A stretch of DNA of 64,000 bases from Flabesymbios commensalis (Eukaryota > Annelida > Polychaeta > Terebellida > Flabelligeridae). Where the stretch lies: contig OZ024915.1 of assembly GCA_964017125.1 (NCBI GenBank), forward strand, positions 17,837,273-17,901,272. The letters are read 5' to 3'. The position numbers and the translations under genes were made by a program. The notes beneath the pieces are model-generated. The model searched no databases, was not told where the DNA came from, and was given only the letters and a program-made list of their open reading frames with translations. Positions 21,891 through 33,699 of this stretch are shown here, in pieces. Positions within the stretch are counted from its first letter, which is position 1, and each line of letters begins with the position of its first letter.

Positions 21891-22462
21891 GACTTGGGTA
21901 TTACCACATACCAGGACGGATCTTATTATTTGGCTTTTTAGGGCCGGTTAGGGACGTTTCCGTCGCCTTTGTTATCAGACGAGGTGCCTTATGGAGGATT
22001 TCAGAGTTGCTAAGTCAAATGATTTTCTCTATGAGGTCGGGAATGTTTTTCTTCGATTGTAACTCCGAGTATGTGGTTATAACTAGGTCGTGATTGAAAC
22101 AGTATGAATTAAACAATATAGTGAATTAAAATAAGCTGTAATGTTTTTGTGCGAGGGCCATGTCACCACTAGTCAAAATCAGGGAATATCCACGCTCATA
22201 GCTACTGTGCTTGCATGGTCACATGACTCGGAGCTACCTGTTTATGCCACATTTATTGTAATTGCATGATATTATATTTAATTAAAAAAAATACCATATA
22301 ATTGTCACCATTGGCTTATTGCATACTCCAGTTACTGTAGCAAAATTATGCACTTGTATATATTCTAGGTTTCTACGCTTTCAGAGCGTCTTTTTTGCTA
22401 CTATAGATAATTAGTATGTCAAACATAGTAGCTATTTTATCTCTGGTTTTGGTGCGGGAAAC
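21891..22462. other. possible LINE 3' UTR, then unassigned
   Basis: No tail repeat marks the end of the LINE. Confidence 0.3.
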
Positions 22463-22735
22463 AAAATGATTGACCTCTATGTTATCTTGGCAATGCCTTT
22501 TAATTCATTTTTAGTAGTAGTCATTTATATTATCGAAATACCTACCCAGTTTTTATTTTGGCAATGCCACTTAACATGATTTTAGTTGTGTATGTCATAC
22601 CATGTATATTGTCATATGATTTTAACAAATTAACAATCTTGTATATACATGTACATATATCTCTTTCATTTCTATGACAAATAAGTCTGTAATGACTTTT
22701 CTTATCTGTCAATAAAATATATGTCTGTCTCTCTG
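22463..22735 (+). mobile_element. LINE 3' end with CAATAAAATATATGTCTG tail
   Basis: Matches, in reverse orientation, the insertion at 50878-51127. It ends in CAATAAA followed by a TCTG-type short repeat, the usual 3' terminus of a non-LTR element. Only untranslated 3' sequence is present. Confidence 0.65.
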
Positions 22736-22739
22736 TATA

Positions 22740-23720
22740 ATATTGGACCAGCACTTCCAATAAATCGGTCGGAACCCAACCCAAGAACACATGGTGACAT
22801 CGGTTGGTGCTATTCTCATAAACACACAAACCTAGAGCATGTACAGGAATCGGAATACTTACATACAATGAGCTGTTCTACGTTTTTCGTTAATAATGAC
22901 TTTCGGCGCTCTAAGGGTTGGTTTACGTTTTCTCAAACAAAAGCAAAACTCTAATAATTTGTCGTCCTATCTTAAATGAAAGCAAAATAAGTTAGACAGT
23001 GATTTAAAAATTGTCTATGACATTTTTTGTTCCTTGGTATTTTAAAAAGTACAGTCTTTGGGCTGGAGGATACCCTTTAACATTTCTAATTTTAGTTAGT
23101 AGGCTACGGTACTGCCACATAAGCCATCGACATCCGCACTAATAATGTCAGGGAGATTTATCTAGCACACAAACATTTCAGACATTTTCTATTTTTTGGG
23201 GTCAAGCGAACTAAAAAATTAGCAATATTGGCTCCAATATACTATCAAAGCAGTTTAGAGCATCTCAGCATGTGCAATCGCATTTCGATCGTGGCAAAGA
23301 AGGTGTAAAACAGGTTCAGAGCTCATCGAGTTTGCCACTGTGAAGGTCATAAACCCCGAGATTACCATTAATTGTATCTAAACAAAAACTCTAAAAATCG
23401 GCTACATCCCAAAATAGGTGGAGTAGTACATGGGTATAAAAGAAAGAGCAAATGTGTGAACTGTTGGTCGAAATCACTCAAATTATTATTATTGCGTTAT
23501 TCCATTATAGTATAGATATTTTGGGGATAAATGCAGCAACGTTTTGCAAACTTAGGACAGGTACCATTAGATTAGGTTTGATGGGAATTTTTTTACTAGG
23601 AATTTAACAAACGCACATTCATTAGATCTGAAATTAATTATGGCTCAATTATTCATAAAACAATCATACTATTGGTGTATTGAATTCACTTGGATTCAGT
23701 GACCGTAGATACAACCTCTA
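22740..23720. other. no recognisable feature
   Basis: Non-coding; short frames only. Confidence 0.4.
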
Positions 23721-23957
23721 TTAACCCTTATCCTGCTAAGTTAATTTATTCAAATTTTGAACCACGTGAAGTTGTGTCTCGCTACCGCGATCCACAACCT
23801 CAAGTGGTTGAAAATTACTCATATCTGTTTAATTTGAGACCAAACATTTACAAATATTGATGTTTAAACGGTCATTTCACTCCCAATGACAGTGATTTAA
23901 TCGGATGATAAAACTGATTAAAAACGACTAGTGTCGTGATCAGCAGGCAAAGGGTTA
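23721..23957 (+). mobile_element. TTAA-2 MITE, best copy
   Basis: TTAACCCTTATCCTGCTAAG ... CAGCAGGCAAAGGGTTAA. The hairpin near the left end (GTGAAGTTGTGTCTCGCTAC and its complement) is shared in style with TTAA-1. A short TTAA-3 end (CACTGAAAGGGTTAA) follows at 23990-24008. Confidence 0.75.
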
Positions 23958-24009
23958 ATACTAATTTTATTAAAAGGACTGAAGCTACCAGTGGCACTGA
24001 AAGGGTTAA

Positions 24010-24914
24010 AGGGGAGACTATCTGAATAATGTATTTCATCTCTATTCTACAACACGAGGAGCCAGATACGGAACAATAATAATGTGATAAGCATGACAGG
24101 AGTGGGATTTGTTCAAAATAGTTAACCTCAATTCCCAAAATTAATAAATCTGCCAAAGGTGGCTGGTGCAATTAGACACGGTCAATATATTTCAGTTTTG
24201 ATTTTTTTTATTCAGATCTGAAAAATATACAGTACATTATACAGTTTTATTTTTTATTATATGTATGGAAATGCTAAAGTTTGTAACAATGTGATAACGC
24301 TAGCGGATACACATAATCAAATATAAATCAGTATTCACTTAAATAACTTAATTATGTAAAAGTTAATGCATAATACAAAATTCATCACAGATTCCACAAG
24401 CGCGCACGTAATTCGGCATCTCAGATTGAAAAAAAAAATATCGGCTTGCATAACAAGATACATATAAGCGCCACCTGGTGAATACATATAAACTATAACT
24501 AGAACAAAGGTGCAATTACACCATTAGGAAGTGTCTATTTACCCCGTCACGGGGTGTGCAAGAAGACAAAAATCCTTATTTAACCCGACAATGACAACCA
24601 ATCAAAATCGTTCTTTCAATGCCCTGCTGTCAATGTTTGTTTTTTGGCGCTCATTCACGGAGCTGTATATAATACAAATAGGAATACAAACGCAGCTATA
24701 ATCCCTCTTACGTTTTATGGTTTGGCTGCTCACATATACAAGGATATAAAAACATAATGTCGATCACGAAATCCACCAACAGATCATAAGAGGGATTTCA
24801 TCGTATTCGTATATGTATGTATGGAGCCACGAACGCGAATTCCTAAACTGAGAGCGTGAATTCATAAACGATGAACACAGATATGTTGGCTGATAAAAAT
24901 ACACTTCAGATTAA
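24010..24914. other. no recognisable feature
   Basis: A+T-rich DNA before the minisatellite; a small inverted repeat CCCCGTCACGGGG is at 24542-24554. Confidence 0.4.
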
Positions 24915-25799
24915 AAATAGTGGCATGAGAAAAGTGGCATGACGTGGTATGAGACAAGTGACAAGAGGTGGTATGAGACAAGTGGCAATAGGTGGTATGA
25001 GACAAGTGCCATGAGGTGGTATGAGACAAGTGACAAAAAGCGGTATGAGACACGTGGCATGAGGTGGTATGAGACAAGTGGCATGCGATGGTATGAGACA
25101 AGTGGCATGATATGGTATGAGACAAGTGACAAGAGGTGGTATGAGACAAGTGACAATAGGTGGTATGAGACAAGTGGCATGAGGTGGTATGAGACAAGTG
25201 GCAAGAGGTGGTATGAGACCCGTGGCATAAGGTGGTATGAGACAAGTGACATAAGGTGGTATGAGACAAGTGGCACAAGGTGGTATGAGACAAGTGGCAT
25301 TAGGTGGTATGAGACAAGTGGCACGAGGTGGTATGAGACAAGTGGCATGAGGTGGTATGAGACAAGTGGCAAGAGGTGGTATGAGACCCGTGGCATAAGG
25401 TGGTATGAGACAAGTGACATAAGGTGGTATGAGACAAGTGGCACAAGGTGGTATGAGACAAGTGGCATTAGGTGGTATAAGACAAGTGGCACAAGGTGGT
25501 ATGAGACAAGTGGCAAGAGGTGGTATGAGACAAGTGGCACGAGGTGGTATGAGACAAGTGGCAAGAGGTGGTATGAGACAAGTGGCACGAGGTGGTATGA
25601 GACAAGTGGCAAGAGGTGGTATCAGACAAGTGGCAAGAGGTGGTATGAGACAAGTGGCAAGAGGTGGTATGAGACAAGTGGCACGAGGTGGTATGAGACA
25701 AGTGGCAAGAGGTGGTATGAGACAAGTGGCAAGAGGTGGTATGAGACAAGTGGCACGAGGTGGTATGAGACAAGTGGCAAGAGGTGGTATGAGACAAGT
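24915..25799 (+). repeat. 24-bp minisatellite, about 36 copies, with higher-order repeat
   Basis: The unit is GTGGTATGAGACAAGTGGCA plus four variable bases. Because 24 is divisible by three, several frames on both strands stay open for over 100 codons (octapeptide RWYETSGK on +, HTTSCHLS and VSYHLVPL on -); these are not genes. Most differences fall at the last four bases of the unit. A block of seven units, 25177-25344, is repeated at 25345-25512 (168 bp) with only about two changes, so the array grew recently by multi-unit duplication. Right-hand units are the most uniform. Confidence 0.95.
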
Positions 25800-25804
25800 T
25801 AAGT

Positions 25805-26617
25805 TCGGGTATTAATCTCATACAATATGTCTTTACTGTAAACATTTTCTTGTACGTACAATTCTGTTCCGTTTACAATGTTATAGTCTATGTTATTCAT
25901 TTAAAACACTTTATAATGTTTTATGTTTTTCCCTGTAGTATTGCCATTTTAGTCGAAACAATTATGTAGAAAAAATAGATAAACTTACAAAGCACTCTGA
26001 AAGCAGTTACATTTGTTTTGAGTAGTGACAGTTTTGGTGGGAAGAAATGCCAAATTCAAAGCTGTCACATCGCTCATTGCCGATAATGATAACAGCAAAA
26101 CAAGTTGAATTTGTTATGGAGGGGAAAATTCGTGTTATTATAATTACCTGCTCGGAATGATGTTACTCCCTTACTGCAACGACCCTCTTCACACAAATAT
26201 ATAATATAAAAAAACAACAAGCTATAGGCTCCTTAACAAACAATAAAAAACAAGATTTGTAAACAAAGCAAATTACAAATTTATAATCATGATAATAACA
26301 ACACTACTTAATTAAATATGAGATTATCTGGTGTTATAATATCACATTGTAAATTCCACATTTTATTTATGGTTTGCAATTTTAGTAAATTTATTTATTA
26401 ACATTTTCCTCTGTAGATTTGATTTTGATACCTCCGTCACACAATCATAACAGGCATGCAATATTTGATACATAGCATATTTTCTTCTAAATTTTGGCAC
26501 GGTTTTAATTCTTTCTTGCATGGTTGACCATGTAACGTAGTTTTGCACCCTACTCCTTAACGAATTGACGACATATTATATCAATGACTGAAGCAGCCAC
26601 TCCCCGTCATTCAGCTG
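25805..26617. other. no recognisable feature
   Basis: A+T-rich, non-coding, downstream of the IAP-like gene. Confidence 0.4.
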
Positions 26618-26864
26618 TTACTTCACCATTACAATGCGTAATGTATTTTGTATAAAATATGGATACCAAAGGGTTATTTCAATTTAAACTCATAATAAAT
26701 GTCTTAGTTGGCTCTTTCTGCTTCATTTCAATACCTATGTTATGGGTCCACGGCCATTATAAATATTAAATTCTGTCAGCGCGGGGATCAACTTTAGATG
26801 TCAGAATCTGACGTCTAATGACGTCAGATTCTGACGTCTGAAGTCTGTCCACGCACTGTGTTAA
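26618..26864 (+). mobile_element. TTAA-3 MITE next to the IAP-like gene's 3' end
   Basis: Contains TAAATGTCTTAGTTGGCTC, CATTTCAATACCTATGTTAT and the CAGAATCTGACGTCTAATG hairpin; ends GTGTTAA. It lies within 30 bp of the gene's AATAAA. Confidence 0.65.
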
Positions 26865-26888
26865 ATTGGAGTAGGGTACATCACTTGA

Positions 26889-26898
26889 CTTTTATTCC
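26889..26898 (-). promoter_or_regulatory. polyadenylation signal of the IAP-like gene
   Basis: AATAAA reads on the minus strand at 26891-26896, about 22 bases after the TAG stop. The 3' UTR would be very short; a TTAA-3 MITE ends at 26864, immediately downstream. Confidence 0.5.
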
Positions 26899-26917
26899 AT
26901 TGGTAGTCTATGTCACC

Positions 26918-27120
26918 CTAACACCTGCGAATCCTCATTGTCTTAATGATATGTATACCACAAACTGGACATTCTGTGACGTGAGGCAGACACTCCTGGC
27001 AGCTGACCAGGTGATGACAATCCTTGGATAGGATACTAGTCTGGATCATTCCACAACTCTGACACATCAACCGTGATCTCAGCAACTCATTCTCTCTTCT
27101 CAGCTCAGCAGCTGTCTGCT
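26918..27120 (-). CDS. IAP/BIRC-like protein, last coding exon with RING finger
   Basis: This exon encodes the C-terminal 66 residues plus TAG stop. Seen: a charged helix-like lead (AELRRENELLRSRL) and then cysteines and histidine at residues 19, 22, 34, 36, 40, 43, 50 and 53, giving C-x2-C-x11-C-x-H-x3-C-x2-C-x6-C-x2-C with a CPVC end. Known: this exact spacing, the 'HLVSC' block and a preceding 'EEN'-like lead are typical of the RING at the C terminus of IAP proteins, which act as E3 ubiquitin ligases controlling caspases and immune signalling. The acceptor is GTGTTACAG at 27121-27129, and the exon's first two bases complete a codon begun in the exon at 28598-28765. An AATAAA lies just past the stop. 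The basic tail after the RING (MRIRRC) differs from the usual IAP ending, so this is a divergent member. No BIR domain was found in the window, so assignment to IAP rather than another RING family is inference from spacing. Confidence 0.75.
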
Positions 27121-27174
27121 CTGTAACACATCAGAAGGTAATGGTATTGAATATACTTCCATAAACGTGATGGT

Positions 27175-27290
27175 TCAATATTGTGGGGAGACTGTGACCG
27201 AGAGGTAGCGTGCTCAGCTTCTGACCGCCAGCGCTCACTCGTGAAGATTCAATATTGTGTGCCTCTGCACAGCATTCACGTATTCTTAAT
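27175..27290 (+). mobile_element. SINE-2 head fragment
   Basis: TGTGACCGAGAGGTAGCGTG matches the A-box region of SINE-2; the remainder is decayed. It lies within the IAP-like intron. Confidence 0.4.
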
Positions 27291-27477
27291 ATAATAAAAT
27301 CATGAATATGGTGGCCATCTAGACTACGTATACATCAGCCATTTTCAAACTTTTTTTATATATTTTTATTTGCACACTCAAACTTATATGTGAATGTGAG
27401 AATAATCTGCAAAACTTTCGTGAAGGCCGGATACATATGAGCGACTACAGAGGGTTTATGTCAAATTAGATATAAAA

Positions 27478-27607
27478 CTATAATAATAATAATAATAAAA
27501 TCTTAATTTAAAGAGGGTAAACCCAATGACCATTTGCCCATCTTCCTTTGGGGCCCTCAAACATTCAAAAATACAAAATACATAAGTAATAAGTAATAAT
27601 GAATAAA
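27478..27607 (-). mobile_element. LINE 3' tail ending in (ATT)n
   Basis: Reads on the minus strand as a 3' UTR with TTTAAATTAAGAT and an (ATT)n tail. A second copy lies at 44698-44815 with the same GATGGGCAAATG block. It sits inside the intron of the IAP-like gene. Confidence 0.6.
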
Positions 27608-28597
27608 GTAATAAAAAAACTAAACTGATTTGCAGCTTCAAGTAGCCTAATCTGTCAGAGATGATCTGAGAAAATCTCGTAGCTGCTGATCACAGGTTGT
27701 GCGCCCACCCACATGCGCATCATGGTCAACGTTCTCATGACATATTCCAGTATTGATATAAAAAGAGAACTTTATCTATATCAGTATATAGTTTTTTATA
27801 TAAACATTCATGACAAATTATAGGACAATAATCGGATATTATTCTTGGAGTAGAGGACATGTCTTTTATCAGCTTATTTTCTTAAGTGCACAAGCTACCT
27901 GACATGGTAGAGGACTATCTAAATATTTTAAACCAATGTTTGTAGAGCTGCCGAGTGTGCCCGTATGTCTAACTTTAAGCAAAGGACTTAAATGTATATT
28001 GAAGTTCTTTGCATATTCTGGGAGCGTGTCCCGCAGGACTTGAACCCCACCTAGTGAATGAGTCGGTCACTTCTACCTGCTATCTTCACAGTGGCCCATT
28101 CTGTCCAGACACTGTAGCCTACTCTTAACCTGTGTACTGATTTCGGGCGGATATTGATATAAAGTGGAAATTGGGACATAAGGTACAGAAACAGTGTGTT
28201 TTGCAATAAATATCATTTGACAAGGCCATTCTCTTCACATTAAATTGACCCCCGATACATTTGGACATCTGATTTCTACGAATATAAATGACAATACTTT
28301 ATATACATGGTAAGCCTAGTAGCCTACATGTATCATATTTAATAAGATAGTGTCTTTTTCAGAAAGTGAAAACGGTTTGCAGGACTCAATAGAGCATGTA
28401 CATCGAAGGTGTATGAAATGGACCTTGATATTGTCAGCCTATATTGGCGTAGTTATATTTGATCGGGTTTAAAATTTAACGAAAATAACTTTAAAATAAA
28501 TTTTAGAGATTGTATAAAATAATATAATAAAAAATCAGATAATAAGGAAAAAATATGTAACAAACGCATAATGTATTATTTTTTTTATTATCATTAC

Positions 28598-28765
28598 CTT
28601 GCTCTACATGTTCGACATCTCCCAAATACTTTGTCAGACTATGCAGTACAGGAGGCTGGCTTGAAAAGTAATAGGCGCTTTCAGATAAGGTGTACAAACT
28701 CTGGCTAAATCGTATTTTCCCAGCGAGGTCTTGATTTGTCTCTTGTGTCATGGTATCGCCTTTGA
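28598..28765 (-). CDS. IAP/BIRC-like protein, penultimate exon (linker)
   Basis: A 168-nt internal exon with acceptor TTTTTATTGTAG and donor AAG|GTAATG. It enters with two bases of a split codon and leaves with one (G), which joins in frame to the AG starting the RING exon at 27120. The translation (KGDTMTQETNQDL... ending ...GDVEHVEQ) has no domain I recognise; it would be the linker before the RING lead helix. The matching phase across a 1.48-kb intron is the main evidence that the two pieces are one gene. A start at the internal ATG (28751) is possible, but the open frame runs back to the acceptor, so I treat it as an internal exon. Confidence 0.55.
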
Positions 28766-29387
28766 CTACAATAAAAACATGATGTGATACATTTGGTACA
28801 TATTCTGTACATTGCTGAAAAATGGATATGGACGTTGTGCTACAACTTTATCGATACTTTTAAACCTTGAAATTGACACAATGAAATATCATTTAATTGA
28901 TAAAACACTGTCAATTCCTCTCCATATTTTTCTGGTTAATGTATGTCCCTGTATGCATGTTTTTCACCAATCTAGTGTAGTTTTTCTGTTACAGATATAA
29001 TGATATGCGATATTTGCCGCCATTAGCGAAAAATGTTTTTTTTTAAATTATTATGTACCTGTTAATGTTAGCGTGATGAATTAAATGGCCATACGGGAAA
29101 ATTAGCAAAAAACATGCAACTGTTAAAGATAATGAATAATTAGGCAAAGTGTCTATGCCCATAGCTCTCATCTTACAATATTCTACACGTGAGGTGGTAT
29201 TACTTATTGAACCATGAAAGCATTTCATTGGGTAGGTATTCGGCCTGGCCAGTTGACAATCACTTGTCCATACCATCCACTCATTAAATGTTTTTTATGA
29301 CATGCTGATGCTAGAACACCATCTTCTTCAAAACGCTAATAAGTAGACCTATAATTAGCCACAGTCACTTCTACTTCTAGAAGTATA
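28766..29387 (-). other. upstream of the IAP-like exons, no BIR exon found
   Basis: A minus frame at 29043-29276 starts MVWTSDCQLARP but lacks the Cys/His pattern of a BIR domain. Confidence 0.35.
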
Positions 29388-29618
29388 TTAACCCTTTGAC
29401 TTCCAGGCCGGGGTGCATGCCAGGATCCAGATATACTGGTGTACGAGTTCTATTTTTCGTCATTTGAAGCTGGAATTGCTAACGCAATTTCCAGCTTCAA
29501 ATGACGAAAAATACATAAATGTAGTATTTATTTGACGAAAATTTGTGTCATTTTATGGTTAAGTTCATTGACGAATGACGACGGAAATTTCCGTCATGTA
29601 TGGTAGTGAAAAGGTTAA
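29388..29618 (+). mobile_element. TTAA-4 MITE, longer form
   Basis: Same ends and hairpin as 7405-7583, almost identical outside a 50-bp insert after the hairpin, so both moved recently. Confidence 0.8.
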
Positions 29619-32077
29619 TAAAGCTACGACAATGCCTAAATCGTGGAATTGTTGAATAAGTTGATTAAACCTTCAATCGTACATGAGTCAGAGTTGATAA
29701 AGCTCATGTTTGACTTGTTGCCTTTTCCCAAACGAGTAAATACAGCTGTCGTCCTTGTGTCAAACATAATAATTAACATTCCTTCTGTGATGCAAGCTTG
29801 GTGGTAATTTGTTGCGTTATATCAGAACATTTTTAGAATCATAACCACAGAAATTATGTACTTTAAACAAAGTATGATCCGAACTGAGGAAGTAAACCAC
29901 AAATAATACATCCTTGCAAATTATTAATGTAGCTTTTGCTGGAGGGAGTGCATCTTCAGGTTTTATGACATATATCAGGCCTTTCTAACAATGTGCTAAC
30001 TTTACATTTTGCTGTTTATTTTACCTTTGTGCAAATTACACCTTCCGTCTTTGTAATAAAGATAGCAGCTTCAAATTTAAATAAATATATTTTTTTTAAT
30101 TATATCATTATGTTTGTATAATAACATTAAAAAAAAAAAATATTAAAAACTTTAATGCAGATAACGGTACAAATTAAATTCAATATCCTTTCAATTAAAT
30201 TACTTATATATGGCCTAACGCCTCGGAGAAACGAGCTCGGGGGTGCGGTAATTCCTATCAGTGTCCGAAGAAGTGTTCATGTCAGTGTTTATAGTATTAT
30301 AGCTAGGAGTCCAATCCGAAGGCATCATCATACTTCAATATATTTCAGGGTTTTTTATAAAATGGTATTTCATTTTTATATCTCAATTTTAATAACTTTA
30401 TAATTATTTTATATTATTAATAGGTCCTTATTATTACAAAAAATATATGTAAGATGCTTCACGGCTCACGTTATGACAAAAGTAATTGCAATTATATTGT
30501 CAGGAAGTGATAGTACATGCTGAAATAACCAAACAGCCATTTTTGAGCTCACATTAATTAAATTAACAACGGTTTTTTACGTTTTATGTGGTCTTTTTCT
30601 TTCAAATATCTAACAGCAGGAAATGAAATGATGTTAATTTACAGGAAAATACGACAAAAAATATTTTCGTTTTGGCGGCCATTTTGGATTTTCTGAAAAA
30701 GCAGAGCCAATATTAGAAGGCTGAACGACTAAATTCCATCATTTGTCCCTAGATAAACTGTGTACCAAATTTGATGCTTTTGTCCGCCCGATAAATATAA
30801 TGCTAAAAAATGACGCTAAGGAACTAATAAATATCCATTCGGGTATGGTCACAAAACACTTAATATGACACATTTCGGGATTTTTTATTTTGTGTTAATG
30901 CTATCATTTTTATTAAGTAATCATGTATGTTTAATACATATTCGTATAAAACTGTACCATTAGCGGGAATTCAGCGAAATCAAACTTACAAAAAATTAAA
31001 TTAAAATAATAATAAAAAAAAATTGATCAAAATGAAGTTTTTACAGCTTTCACAAATGTTTTATTTTTATCTTATTTATGGTTGCGCATTTATACATTTG
31101 TTTAGCGTATTTTAGCTTAATGTTCAATGAAATAGTATAATTCAGATAAAAACTGATGACTTAATAATATTATTTTTAGTTTTATGATTTTTTTTAGGGT
31201 ATGGTGATTAAAGTGTCTCAATTATGGTTTTTGGACACCGGAATTTTTGGTTACTGTTTCTAATATTAAAGTTTTTTTCTACAATAACAAACGAAGAAAC
31301 TGATGTCGCAGGGGGGGGGGGGGGTGCAGCGAAATCATGTTTTTAGCAGGCTCTATAAACTCTTTCTCTGCCGCCTTGGATCCTGTGTCAGTCATCCTGG
31401 GACGTCTCCATCATGTTGTTACCGAGTGGCACGACGACCGAGCAGCAGTGTGGGATAACAAGCATTTAAAAGGCATTGAAAATATAATAAATTACTGAGT
31501 TTAGGACTGTATCAGTAGGCCTACCCTTGACTTCATGTTCAAAGTTGTTGTTTTTCAAAACAAATTATGAAGAAGTAAAACACTTTTTCTATTTTGAGGG
31601 GTCAAAAAATGTCATTTTGTTCAATGTTTGCCATTGAACCTGACAGTTTCAACTCCTATAGTTGTAGTGCCCTGACTGAAGTTTATAATCCTTTAAACAT
31701 GCTAGGTTGCCTTCTATGATGTTAGTTCTCAGTATTTTTTTCAAAATACGTCCATGTGGGGTTTGTTCGAAAAAAGAACAGATAAATGGGGTTAGTTCTA
31801 CTGTTCAGATTAACCCCACAACATATCTGGTATATCCAACAGACACGCCCCATCCCGTGAACTCGAACTAACCCCTAGTGTGGGGTTTGTTCGAACAGTG
31901 AAAACTTTAACTTTACCATGTTTTTCTGACTCTACTTTTCTAGTTTGGGAATAATTACGCTGAAAATAGCATCTATAGTTGAATACTTCTGAACAAAAAT
32001 ATCAGTCTCCTAACTTCAGGCTATAACAAGTTCAAAATTTGTTCGAACTAGCCCCGGTACAGCGGAATTGTATAGGC
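29619..32077. other. long A+T-rich stretch, no gene recognised
   Basis: Contains a GGCGGCCATTTTGGATTT motif at 30675, the G run, and a small element at about 31750-32050 with GTGGGGTTTGTTCGAA in direct copies and CTCGAACTAACCCC as an inverted relative. Confidence 0.4.
31311..31324 (+). repeat. 14-base G run
   Basis: A single uninterrupted G homopolymer; its length in the assembly may be unreliable. Confidence 0.8.
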
Positions 32078-32174
32078 AGTGACCTGGTGACAAAAAATGA
32101 AATGAAATTAATCGGGCGTTAGGCTACTTTTGTGCATATACAGGCTAAATTGGGCCAGGAGTGACCTGGTGACA
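32078..32174 (-). mobile_element. 67-bp SINE-2/LINE tail with 15-bp target duplication
   Basis: The insert at 32093-32159 is only the last 67 bases of the element (TTTAGCCTGTATATGCAC ... TTCATTTCATT on the minus strand). It is bounded by AGTGACCTGGTGACA at 32078-32092 and 32160-32174. Confidence 0.8.
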
Positions 32175-32571
32175 GCTGTCATCTACGCCTAATGATCAGT
32201 GACAGTAAACATGGTAAAGCAAAGTCAGCTTCACTTCGGCGTAAAATTATAATTGTTAACCTCTATTGTCAGTGTTTGTAATATGTATGTTTAGCATAAA
32301 CATAAAACATTACATTATTATGAAAAATTAGTTGGTTAAGTAATTTAAATTACAGTGACAAATAGCGCGAATTAGGCCTACTCACATGTTGAGTCGCTCA
32401 CGAACATAAGCAGTGTGGCTACGCAGTCAAAGTGAATCGGCAATACTCGGGATGACGTGTGTGTGTACACACGGCACTCCCGAGTGTTGCCAATTCACCT
32501 CGGCCGCGAAACGTTACCCAGTGATCCAAACACAAAACATCACAAATCATCACGCTCATAGATTGATTACA

Positions 32572-32955
32572 TTACATTACATTACATTACATTACATTAC
32601 ATTACATTACATTACATTACATTACATTACATTTATATAGCGCCTATTCTCAGAGATTCACAAGGGCTCGTCCATCTCTACATCCAGTCCTGCGTTTTCG
32701 AAAGCACGATCGCCGAAGGATTTCGGGCATGATCGTGGCACGTCCACAAGTACATGTGCACCTAGTAGGCTTATTGATGAACTCACGGATGTACACGATT
32801 TCTGGTGGATGGCAATGAATGGCAGTAAATTAATTTTGTAGTATATTATGCACGGTGCGTTATAGGCAGCCAATGGAGCTACACCAAGATCGGAGTAGGC
32901 CTAACGTTGCAACATAATCAAAACGATGAGCCCACTGAGCAATAAATAAACTTCG
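32572..32955 (-). mobile_element. LINE C-terminal/3' end with (TAATG)n tail
   Basis: On the minus strand the sequence encodes the classic LINE C-terminal block (PRSCPKSFGDRAFENAG), which then jumps directly to the 3' UTR; the usual 'PKLWNSLP' continuation is missing, which points to an internal deletion. It ends in GGCGCTATATAAATG and about twelve TAATG units, typical of CR1/L2/Daphne-like elements in marine invertebrates. Confidence 0.65.
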
Positions 32956-33699
32956 TAAATCTGATATATGGCTTAATTCACATCATCTCTGGAATCATCT
33001 TATTTAACAATATCGCAAACACGGGTGCTTACCCTGATTAATATATTGTGTTCAGGGGAACAAGCACTCCAATTCATAAAAGTAGCAAGCTAGAACTGCC
33101 TTGAAATAGTGGTAACCAAGGCCCCACGTTTTAGTAGTTCCTTTCCTATTCCAAAACTATTAGAAGTCAATGAGCCAGACAACTTTTCGGTACCATCTCA
33201 AGGGACTAATTGTCCAGGGGCGTATTTAGACCGGGTTGACAGGGCTTCAGAACTCTGTCAGCATTTACAAATCGATCGGATTACAGAGTTTTATACGTAA
33301 AAACGGTATTTTGGGGGTTTGAAACCCTGTCATCATTTTAAAAACAAGGACCAAGTATAATTTCCAATTAGTATGGCAGGAGAGAATGGTCTACGAGCAT
33401 AGGGTGGATTAACTTTTGTAACCTACATTTTAAAACCCTTGTGGTGTCTGGAAAACATATCTTGATGTTTAACAGCTCGAAATTTAGCCCCATGGGTGTT
33501 TTTTTGACCTCTTATATGGGGGTACCCCCGAGCCTGTCTAAAATCAGGGGGTAGGGTTAAGCAAACGTATGTCGTTGCTGTTCTAGTTTATCAATCTACA
33601 CATGCAGCATACTATATAAAAGTTAATTAAATTCCCGTTCCATGATGTATTGCATGGTGCAAAGGATTTAAGAGTGATTACTACAAATACGTTGAAGCA
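32956..33699. other. no recognisable feature
   Basis: Non-coding; GGGGCGTATTTAGACCGGG at 33218 resembles old transposon sequence. Confidence 0.35.

Larger units (their letters stand above)
27121..28597 (-). other. intron between the two IAP-like exons
   Basis: GT at 28596-28597 and AG at 27121-27122 bound it. It contains a SINE-2 head fragment (27175-27290), a LINE 3' tail (27478-27607) and otherwise A+T-rich sequence without a recognisable exon. Confidence 0.5.

Noticed and set aside
22542-22868. Protein shared with 50787-51107 (IVNLLKSYDNIH)
   Set aside because: Both are the non-coding 3' end of the same LINE read on the wrong strand.
24939-25845. Open frames of up to 287 codons encoding octapeptide repeats on both strands
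   Set aside because: The repeat period is 24 bp, so most frames stay open on both strands; there is no start context or non-repeat domain.
31370-31450. Minus-strand start of a gene (MTDTGSKAAEKEFIEPAKN)
   Set aside because: It runs into the G homopolymer (poly-Pro) without a credible donor; too weak.
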